Shown: positions 32,137-64,000 of the stretch, one piece after another
Numbering within the stretch: position 1 is the first letter of the stretch
Layout: each line of letters opens with the position of its first letter
Assembly: GCA_012295275.1 (NCBI GenBank)
Contig: CM022670.1
Coordinates: 11,160,583-11,224,582, forward strand
DNA: 64,000 nt
Direction of reading: 5' to 3'
DNA from: Chrysomallon squamiferum
Taxonomy: Eukaryota; Mollusca; Gastropoda; Neomphalida; Peltospiridae
Notes under the pieces: generated by a model
Told to the model about the DNA's origin: nothing
Databases searched by the model: none
What the model saw: only the letters and a program-made list of their open reading frames with translations
Program-made: the position numbers and the translations under genes

Positions 32137-35100
32137 CTCACCACTGAACAGCAATTTTACTGGAAACTGACAAACCACTAGTGATCTGAAATCTGTTCAG
32201 TCAACAGATTACTGCAAATGTATTATTAAACTGAAAATTATTTTTGGGATAAAACTGAAGTATCCTTCTCTACCAAAATAATCAGTCCAAATAACAGATC
32301 AGGGCTTATCAGATATTTAATCAATAAATGAAAAAATAAAAATGTTTTCTGTGTTTGATACCTCTAGCTTTTAACCTCAACTTATGTCAGTGTAAAAAAA
32401 TAGAATTTATAGGAGTACAAACAGCATTTACCAACTGTCAATAATCTGTAAATAGAAGAAATAAACCTTGTTAAGAGTTAATGTTGTTGTTTTTAAATTG
32501 TTACCTCGAATATAATTTTATCAGACAATTTTACATATATAAAGTTATATCTGCCTACTAATATCTGTTCTGGCAAAAATTGATGAAGACAATTACAGAC
32601 ACAGCTCATAATATACAGTTCGCAGATAGTATGTATTATTATCTAAATAATGGAAAATTAAATTATTCAAAAGCTTTATTTTTTAATGAAAAATTATTTT
32701 TGAATCCGAAATGTACTTCTCTGCTCGGTATTGAAAAACAAATAATAAGAGCAACAATGGAAATAACACTAGAATGGTTTATTACTTTATTTCATGTGTA
32801 ATGGTCACAAAACGACACATAGATAAATGCTATCAACACAGTAACCTGATCAGTAATGTTATAATGTGAAACGTGGAATAAAACATGCATAGACTTGCTA
32901 ATAATATTAACAGAATATTTATAATGCATAGAATTTTCAACAAATCCAGATCTGCAGTGAATGCTTAGTGTTTAAATACAAGAAACTGAAATACATCGTG
33001 TAATTCTCAGCTAATTAACTGGTACTAAACGCCATATATACTCGCCATGTTACATTACAAAAATCATCACAGACTTGTGTTCTTCAAAACTGGTCTAATG
33101 CTAAAAGTCAAATGCACCTTATATAAATAATTTCAAAACCACTGTAAGTGAATGACTATACTGCATGGATTTATTAATTCAAAACACAAGAATATTAATA
33201 AGGAAGAGTTAGAAACAGAGCAGAAGACAAAAAAAAAAAATTAAAATTCATTTTTAATAAAATTCAGTTGATTCAAGAAACAAAATCTCCACAGCTCATT
33301 AGTCTTTTCAAGAATGTTGAAGTAAAATGTTCTTGGTTTTAAACAAATGATGGTAATAAACTGTTCAGACATCTGAAAAATTAAATTTTTTAATTATTTT
33401 AATTTTACTGTAGCTTCAGAAAATTTGGAATCAATACATTTAATTAAACCACAGAATTGTTTTCCTTACAAATACCAAATTTTTTTTTTTTTTGTACAGA
33501 TTTCTTAAATTATAAATTAAATTATATGACTAGAGTTCATTTGTCATTATTGTATACAAAGGACACTGAATTTAAATTTTTTACCATAATTATTCATGAT
33601 TTAATTCTATGTAACAACATTAAGAGAAAATCGGAGAAACTATAGCTCAATTATTTCAAAAAGAGAAATTAGTAAAAATAATTTATCTTGCTGTTAATAT
33701 TTGAGGAATAATGACTTAAGGACTAAACTAGTATTATATGCCTGAAGTCTCACTGGTTTCTTCTCTGTTATATCTGACAGTTTATCACATCACTTGCTTA
33801 CTCGAAGCAGTACTGAAATTACTGCCGTATTAACTTTTTCAGTCGTTTTTGCTATTTTATGGTTTTAATACAGCCACAAGCAATGAGACTAAAACACAAA
33901 ATACTTGATTTATCGTACGTTTTAATGTCTAAATCTTTTAGTGGCACTTAAAAAATATCAGTAACAGAAATGTATCTGATTATCACTGTATCAGGCATGT
34001 TTTTACAATATTCAAGTTTTGATGACATATACAAAGTAAAATTATTACTTTGTGAGAAATACTGAGCACTGGATTAATTGTGAGTTTATGGTCACATATA
34101 TGTTACAGTAGGTGTAATTCTAAACCTTTATTGCTTTGAAAATTACTTAAATACAAACATCAGTATTGTATTTTGAGCAAAAACAAATGATAACATCTAT
34201 AAAAGGACCAAAACAAAAGAACCAGTGAAAATAATAAATTTGATTATCTATGTCACCTATATTGGTTGTTACGAGACAATGCTTAAAAAAAAAGTCTTTC
34301 AATAAATTGCTAAACTCTTTTTCCTTACAATCAACTTTTAAAAATTCCATTATTTTCATTTTCATAAAAGTCCTAAAACCAAATGACAAAGCACTGAGAT
34401 GCACACACTGTAAATATTTACATGCTACCATCTAGCATTTCAATGTAATTTAAAAATCTTAGCTGCATCATGATCACATCCACACACAAATAAACAAGTG
34501 CGTGTTCATATTTACACTGCACCAGTGTGACATTTAAAAAAATCTAGAACACAAGAACGTAAAGGAACCAATTTACTTCCTGATTTTAAGACAATAAGAA
34601 GAGATTACAGAAGTAAAGAGACTTATTATGACTTATATTTTACTTATGAATGCATCTCTGCTTTTCATTGTTAGGTACTGCATCGTTTTGCCAATACAGA
34701 TGTCACTAAAAGACATTTGTTGTTTTATACAAAGAAACTGAATTTCTTTTACCACTACCTTAATACTGGTGATTCAATTCTAAGCAATAAGAGTAAAAGA
34801 AAAGATAGTGAAACTTTATCATTTCAAATAGAATTTTTTTTGAATTTTTTTAAAGTATTATCTTGCTGTTAATACATTACCTATTAAAAAGAATCTAATA
34901 ATATTTTAATATATTAAAGAAATAATTATTTCTTACACAATTAATTACAAATTGTTCCCAGAAGTTTTTTATTATTGAAAAAAAAAAAAAAAGTAATAAT
35001 AGGAATAACAACAACAATAAAATGTCCAATGTATTGAAAATTGTAAATAACAACTGAAGAAGATTATTAAATTTAAAAGTGTTTGTTAAATATTGAAAAC

Positions 35101-35491
35101 TGTAAACATAATTTCTAAAAAACAAAAGGTTAAAAAGAGACATAGTAACTAAATTAAAATATATTAATTCAATGTTACATGGCTTCCACTGCAAAATGTC
35201 ATTATTATTAATTATTATTATTATGCTTGATAAAATTAACAATAAAACAGATTATTTACAAACCCTTGCCACCAACTTCAGCTAAAAGAAAACAGTTCTA
35301 AAGGCTAGAACCAATACTTTATTAACATTATGCTACATTATACAAATATTTACACACCTTTACCACAAAATTAAATACTGATGCTAAACCATCACTGTGG
35401 CAAAAACAACTTATCTTAATGCCTGGATTCATTTGACAAAAGTTAACAAAAAAAAACATGAATGAAGTTTTAGTCCCTCGCACAACATAAA

Positions 35492-35690
<199 letters not shown>

Positions 35691-36290
35691 AAAAACAATA
35701 AAAATAGTAATAAGATTGGTAATAATAATAACGATGATAATGGTAATAATAATGTAATAATGAAAATAATAATAGTAATAATAGTAATAGTAGTAGTTAG
35801 AGTAATAGTAATAAATGAATTAATGAATGATTATTTACAAAATGAAGACAACGTTTTGGTCAAATAACGGATTTGTAATTATCATTATAATATTGCTAGC
35901 TGAATGCAAATGTTAGCACTTGTGTGTGTTTGTCACCAGTTTGTGAAACATAATAAGAATGTTATTGCACTTCTTCTCTCTGTCTGGAAACCTCTAACAG
36001 TAACTTCTTTCTTAAAGCAGAGCACTTACTGAAACTGAATTAGAATGAAGATGATCTCACTAACTTGACTCTAGGGAAGACTAAATAAGTACTCAATTTT
36101 CCACCTAAAATATTCTACAAAAATAACTCCATCCAAAAATGTATTATGAATTGTATCATATCTTAAAACATTATTTTAAAAAAAAAAAAAAAAAAAATTG
36201 TAATAATAATAATAAAGTTCAGTTTAAAAAGTTAATTAGACAAATGCTTTTTGTAAATAAATGCAAAAATAACCTGATAGTCAATACTTT

Positions 36291-36800
36291 AAATATCAGT
36301 GTAAATGTTTGAAGTATCAGTGTAAATGTTTTAAATACTGGTGTAAATGTTTGAAGTATCAGTGTAAATGTTTGAAATATTAGTGTAAATGTTTGAAATA
36401 TTAGTGTAAATGTTTGAAGTATTAGTGTAAATGTTTGAAGTATTAGTGTAAATGTTTTATTAATGTTTGTATTAAAATGTTTTAAATACTGGTGTAAATG
36501 TTTGAAGTATTAGTGTAAATGTTTGAAATATTAGTGTAAATGTTTGAAGTATCAGTGTAAATGTTTGAAGTATTAGTGTAAATGTTTTAAATACTGGTGT
36601 AAATGTTTGAAGTATTAGTGTAAATGTTTGAAATATTAGTGTAAATGTTTGAAGTATTAGTGTAAATGTTTGAAGTATTAGTGTAAATGTTTTAAATATT
36701 AGTGTAAATGTTTGAAATACTAGTGTAAACCTTTCAGATATTAGTGTAAATGTTTTAAGTATCAGTGTGAATGTTTTGAATATTATTGTAAATGTTTTAG
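36291..36800. repeat. 21-bp minisatellite
   Basis: More than 20 consecutive copies of AGTGTAAATGTTTGAARTAT-type units of 21 bp, with a regular choice between TTGAAGTATT, TTGAAATATT and TTTAAATACT variants. Degenerate copies continue to about 37145. Confidence 0.9.
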
Positions 36801-37614
36801 TTATAAGTAGATGTCTCAGTTTAAATCTGCAAAGTAAAGGGTTTTAAGTAGAGGTTTAAATGTTTTAAATATTAGTGTAAATGATTTTCTATACAAATGT
36901 TTTAATTATTAGTGTTAATGTTTAATGTGTAAATGTTTTTAATATTAGGTGTAAAGGATTTTATGCATAAATGTTTTAATTATTAGTGTTTTAATTAGTA
37001 TAAAGGATTTTATGCATAAACATTTTAATTATTAGTGTAAATATTTTATGTATAAATGCTTTAATTATTAGTTTTAACCTTTTATATATAAATGCCATTA
37101 TCAAGTTTTATGTTATAAATGCAAATGTTTTAATTATCAGTGTAAATTCTTGATATGTTACATAATACTGTGAAATATCTGGCTCATAATACAAGCCAAA
37201 ACAAATTTGAGATGATCTGAAAAGCAATTTCAGTATATGAGACTGAATAAGACATGATAATAGTGTGTTAGTGTTAAATAGTCAGGCATCATGGGTTTTT
37301 TTTACACGAGAAACCTGAATGTAGACTAAAAGTAAATATTATAAATTTATGGATTTCAAAACACATAAAACTAATATTAACACCATCCTAGTGGATAACA
37401 GTATGGTAAATCCAGGTTTAAAACAGAAATTTTCAGATAAACTTAAAAACAATATATATTTTTTTTAAAATGACATAAACTTGTATATTTTATGCAATGG
37501 ATGTATATTTGTATGACATAACAACACACTACATGCATTCATTGGCTGCCAATCAAATTTCTGAATAAATAAATACACCCTTTAACGATAAAGAAGACAA
37601 GTCAAGCTGACTTG

Positions 37615-37645
<31 letters not shown>

Positions 37646-37911
37646 ATCAGCCTTATTCTTGACTGCCTATAAAATAATACATAATTATTACTAAGAAACT
37701 CTATATCTGAATCCTGACAAATCTAATCAGATTCCTGTAAAAACATATTCAAATAGCAGCCCAATAAAAAAAAACCCAGACAACCATGTACAAAATGTGT
37801 CTTTTTTTTTATCACACTGTCCTTTCAGATCTATCATTAACAACAATAACATCGTCATAGGAACGAAAACTAAAAAGTGTATAACTAGAAATGTAAAACT
37901 GAGATGTGCTG

Positions 37912-59348
<21,437 letters not shown>

Positions 59349-61104
59349 CTGAAATCACAGAGTTACAGCAAATTAGCATCGGAAAAAATAAATAAATGTC
59401 TAAAAAAAAAAAAAAAAGCATTACAAATTCAAAAAAAACAAAAAAACCACACACACACAAAAAAAAAGACAATAATAATAAAAAAAATAAAGGAATCAAA
59501 ATAAAAACAAAATAAAAAAATTAAATTAAATTTAATAAAGCAAAAAAAAAAAAAAAAAAAGAAAAAAATGCCAGCAAAAAAAAAAAAGGAAATAAACTGG
59601 TGATGGTTTAAATAACACAATAAAGAACTGATTTATAAATATTACAAAATATGCAAACATTTGAATGTGATTATAATTTTATTCGAGATCATTCTGCATC
59701 GTATATCATTTAAATAAATGATGTACATAAAGTATGTAAGTATTTCAATATGATCATCATTTCGAGGTAATGAGTAATAATATTATATGCTTGACAGCCA
59801 GTAAATAATTATGAAGTATGCAAGTATTTGAATGTGTTTAATACTTTATTTGAAATAATGTTCAACATTCCTTTATTCAAATTTGACTGTTTTTCTGTTT
59901 TATTTCTTTCTTTTTTAGGGGGGGGAGGGTGTTTTCTTTTTTCTTGTTTTCAGTTTGCAATACAACTGGTATATTTATATACATAAAACAGAGCAGTATT
60001 TTTAAATTATGTAGTTAACATTTTTGAAAAATGCAATAAATGAATTGAATAACATATTCTTGTATTCACATTTTTATCATTATATACAAAAGACAAAAAC
60101 AAAAAAAAAAACCACCATAACCTGAAATATTATCAATTTTGTTATAAACAGATTATTTTTATCACTAAAGATACTAAAACAAACTGGGAATAAAGTAAAA
60201 TTACACTGGATGCAATAACACATAACAGTAACTGCTGATTTTTAAACATAAGCATTTCCTCTTCCCTTCGTGTCATATGTCAATAATTAATAACTAATCT
60301 ACAAACCAAGTTAAAAATAATAAAAGGAAAGTTTTTTTATTTTTTTTATTTTTTTCTCAGGTTTCACATTTCACAAACGTCAGTATTTGCACTTAATATG
60401 GGTCAAAAAAACTGCACAGGAAGTACACCATTGTGAAAAACAGCACCAACATAAAAACACGTTTTATTTAATTATGACATACGCTTTTGAATGGGCACTT
60501 TTCGAAAGGAAGAATCGTTTAGAACTCAAAAAAAAAATGAGGAGCAGTGTTGTGTTTGCAGAGTGTATCAGCAGATCTGATTGCCAGCAAGTACATCCGA
60601 TTACTGTGTGGACACGATTCTACATAAATCAATATCCGTCATCAACTGGCATTATTGACTACAGAAATCGGAACAGAGAACGTCGAGTATTACAGCAAAG
60701 ATGAAGTAAAAAATTTATAACAACTGCTGTAGTAACTGGTAATAGCCATTTAAGATAAAGGATTTTAGATGAAGTTAATCAATAAATCAGTAATATCGGT
60801 GAAACAGATAACTGAAACTGTAGCCATGTTGGATTATGATCGATATGAAAACAAATAAAACTGGCCTGGTTTTGTTTTTTAAGTGGTTTATGGGTTTTTT
60901 GGTTGAGTTTTTTTTTTTTCAGTTATATTCTACTTCATTAAACTCTGTTTCTACTGATGTTTCATTACAATTATCTTCTGCCATTGAAAAATCTTGTTGG
61001 CAAGATAAAACTTAGCTAATTTGAAGGTCTTTTCTTAATTAAATTCCAAAAATAATTTTATCTTTTTTTTTATTAATAACACACACAATCCACAATTATC
61101 TGAT

Positions 61105-61110
<6 letters not shown>

Positions 61111-61141
<31 letters not shown>

Positions 61142-61196
61142 TGTATATGTATTCATGTATATATGTAGAAGTAGATGTATGTATATACATATATAA

Positions 61197-61235
<39 letters not shown>
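61111..61235. repeat. (ATGT)n-(GT)n microsatellite
   Basis: ATGT tetranucleotides, a TA/TG stretch, then a GT run, in the FCHSD2 upstream intron. Confidence 0.9.
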
Positions 61236-61241
<6 letters not shown>

Positions 61242-63330
61242 CATGTGCATGTGCATGCATATATTCATATCTGTTCTCATTCTGCTCTTGCTGATACCTA
61301 ACACCAGTTTATGCTTAATTTAATCAACAGCCAGGCTGCTCCTGTCACAGAAATGGTAAAAGGGGTTACGACCCAAAGAGATGTTCCATGTCCTCATTTC
61401 AAGGATGAAACTGACAATAAGACCACTCACTACTAAGACAGATTTTTCTGTGACTCTAACTTCCAGAATGAAGTTCAAATGTCTGCCACATGCAGGACAC
61501 ATCTCCAGTTTGCTTACAGCTTCATTCTATTAGTCTGGTTCAGAGTACAAGTTATTTCATTCACAACATAAAATTCAGATGCTGTGGGAACACTAATAGC
61601 TAACAGCATGGACCATTATTCAGTTAGATAAATGGATTTCTTACGATCAGATGAAAAGTTTGATAACGGTTTGTGATAATTAAAATTAGTTTGGACTGCA
61701 AACACTGTAAATATGTTATCTCTGAATCCTGCTTTCAGCCCAAGGCCATGGACAAAACTTGAGAACCTCAGAATGCAGAAGCAGAACATATCCTCATAGT
61801 GAAATCAATTCTCCCTGACCATGCTTCACAATCCATTGAAGACAAACATTCCTTAATTACCATCATCTTTTCTTCTGACATCCTCATTTCTTTGTCATTT
61901 TCAAACATCAGATCATACATCCGAAACAAATCTAACAATTTCTGTCACTTCTGATCTTACATTCATCTCTTCCATCAAAGTGAAAGAACATTTATACATC
62001 TGAATATATTTGATTAAATCTTATATTTATAATAGCACCTGGCTTTAAAAATGTAATAAATGTAAAAAAAAAAAAAAAAAACTGTAAAAAAAAAAAAAAA
62101 AAAAAAATACAAACAGGATCTGTGCTAAATTAAGTAAGAGCAGGAAATCAGCTGATCAGTTGTCACTTCCATTAATAGTTTTAATAACTTCCTTCACTTG
62201 TGTTATTCAGCTTACTGCCAAACTGAATAAATTTATACATTGGCTAAAACAAATAATAAATCAAACAATACAGATATTATAGATATATATATAGATATAT
62301 ATAAACTCAATTCACATTTTTGAGATAGCCAGCCTATTACAGATATAACAAAAAATTAACAGTTATTATATTCACAATAATTCACCTCAGAATTAAATAT
62401 TGTCTGACAATGAAAACCTTTCAAAACCAACAACTGGTGATACAAAATTATTAAAAACAGGTCATTTTTTTCCATTTTACATTATTAACATACATAAAAA
62501 AAAAAAAATATGAATATTTGCATAATTATATCACTCCAGAATGTAATTAATTGCCTGTTTGTTTTGCTGGGTTACCTAGGCCACATTAGACTTCGTTTAA
62601 AGCTAATCTGTATTGCCATAAAAACAGAAAATGGAGGGTTATACAACAAAATATCGCTGTTTGTACCTAATTATTCAATTCTACAGATTATTAAGTCGTT
62701 CAGAGATCATACAGCTGAGAAGAATACTACATTTTAACAAATCTTTTTATTTATTTTTTATTTTAAAAACTATTCACTCAGCACAGATATTATTATCCTG
62801 CAATCTCACACGCTGATAGATTTAAAAAAAAACCAATGATATAGCTAGGATTAGCAATCTTTTCAAAGCATAGCAGTCATGGCAATTATCTTCTTTTAAA
62901 AACAAATACCCGAAACTTTAATTGAGTTTGAAACAAGATGTCGCCAAGGTTCAGTTAAAAACAGGCTTACATCTCTCACCTGTTTGTTGCAATAACCTCT
63001 TCACACTAACAATTTATTTAAGCTATGTTACTTTCTAATCTTTCTTTCCACTCCTTTCAGAGTTGTATTCATTACAAAGAATTACTGTGATAGTCATTTT
63101 ACTGTCCTGACATATGTAGAAAAAGAAGAAAAAAATAAAGAAAAAGAAGAATTTTTTTTTTTTTTTTTTTACACATTTTTCACATTACATTCATGCAGTG
63201 GGTGATGATATAGACACAGAACAATGCAAAAAGTGTCACCTGAGAAGTTATGTCGGTTCAGATGTCATGCTTTGTCAGCAAATTTTTTTTTTTTAACCTT
63301 ACAATATATACTGTAGGTAAAACACAGGTA

Positions 63331-63418
63331 AAATGCCAAGTATGAAAATGAATAGCACTGACAATAATATAAAGTATTTAATTATTTAAAAAAATAAAAT
63401 AAAATAAATAAAAAATTC

Positions 63419-63462
<44 letters not shown>

Positions 63463-63640
63463 ATATGAAGAAACCTGTAATATTAATCATGAAAATGAAT
63501 TCCACTGACAATAACATAAAGCATTTAATTTTAAACAAATACTTTTTGTTTTCTTTTTGTTTTCTATTTTGTGTGACTGGTAATATAAAGAAAACTGTAA
63601 TATTAAGTATGTAAAGCAGTACACTGAATTAATAATGTAA
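63331..63640. repeat. Three-copy degenerate repeat interrupted by (GT)n
   Basis: Three blocks of GTATGAAAATGAATAGCACTG-like sequence followed by ACAATAA-ATAAAG-ATTTA, near 63340, 63508 and 63606. A GT run at 63420-63460 lies between the first and second. Confidence 0.65.
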
Positions 63641-63860
63641 AGCATTTAGTGTTTTTTTGTTTTTTTAAATTACTGTTATTTGTATATAAGTAATATGGGT
63701 AGGAAACAAACAAAAATTATTATATTATATTGTCAAGCAAACTTCATGCTGAAGATTACCAGGGTTTTCTGGACTAAGACTTAACACAGTTTATATACTT
63801 AAAATAAACAATGAAAAGAAAAAAATGAAAGGGTAATTCATACAAATTAATTCTCTTCTA

Positions 63861-64000
63861 CAGTCAATTGTCTGGTCTGGTACATATAGTACATCTTATT
63901 GACTATGATAAAACTCATATCATTATCAGTCAGGTCTGGTGCATTTAACTCATTATCATTATCAGTCTGGTCTGGTGCATTTTATTAATTATGATAGAAC
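63861..64000. repeat. Short tandem repeat at window edge
   Basis: Three copies of GTCTGGTCTGGTRCATWTA-type sequence alternating with CATTATCATTATCA. The array is cut by the end of the window. Confidence 0.7.

Larger units (their letters stand above)
59349..64000 (-). other. FCHSD2 upstream intron, continuing past the window
   Basis: I searched the minus strand for an exon ending in phase 0 that would supply the F-BAR N-terminus and found none, so it lies beyond 64000. The region is AT-rich with homopolymers. Two stretches of more balanced composition (60540-60710 and 61320-61520) have short open frames that I do not recognise. Confidence 0.6.

Noticed and set aside
32580-32801. 73-codon frame in the tail-to-tail interval
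   Set aside because: There is no family resemblance, and the composition is like the surrounding AT-rich DNA.
60387-60704. 105-codon + strand frame ending in an Arg-rich segment
   Set aside because: It matches no family I recognise, lies in an intron of FCHSD2 and has no splice context. It could be decayed transposon sequence.
61320-61502. 60-codon minus-strand frame as the missing FCHSD2 N-terminal exon
   Set aside because: The residues do not resemble the F-BAR N-terminus and there is no phase-0 donor in the right place.

Overview
The window is AT-rich animal nuclear DNA. Its genes have many small exons, GT-AG introns and a great deal of microsatellite and minisatellite sequence. Three protein-coding genes can be read with confidence, and all are conserved animal families. 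Domain architecture and the repeat-rich, AT-rich introns fit an invertebrate, plausibly a mollusc or other lophotrochozoan. That placement is inference, because nothing in the window is diagnostic.

Layout. (1) At 842-3410, + strand, lies RPL9 (ribosomal protein L9/uL6), complete, with a noncoding first exon starting in a TOP-like pyrimidine tract and four coding exons. (2) At 3430-12480 is gene-poor intergenic DNA with microsatellites, a tRNA-like SINE candidate and a three-copy tandem repeat. (3) At 12502-30830, + strand, is a secreted TGFBI/periostin-type matrix protein: signal peptide, EMI-like cysteine module and four FAS1 domains, about 649 residues in 13 coding exons. It has two candidate first coding exons (12502 and 14406), each with its own signal peptide and the same splice phase. 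Its introns hold a Tigger/pogo-like element and a hAT-like element. (4) At 31320-37911 is the tail-to-tail interval between genes 2 and 3, repeat-rich and without recognisable genes. (5) At 37912-59348, - strand, is an FCHSD2/nervous wreck orthologue: F-BAR, two SH3 domains and a C-terminal PDZ ligand. Nineteen coding exons are visible (738 residues) and the extreme N-terminus lies beyond the right edge. One visible exon is a 15-nt in-frame microexon inside the F-BAR domain. (6) At 59349-64000 is the upstream intron of that gene.

The three genes do not form a pathway: one is a translation component, one an extracellular adhesion protein and one an endocytic/actin scaffold. I see no evidence of a new multi-gene system. 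The most interesting signals are in the splicing architecture: alternative signal-peptide exons, the microexon, and several places where tandem repeats have copied splice sites next to real exons. All reading was by eye, so exon junctions were checked only for GT-AG, reading frame and family resemblance.
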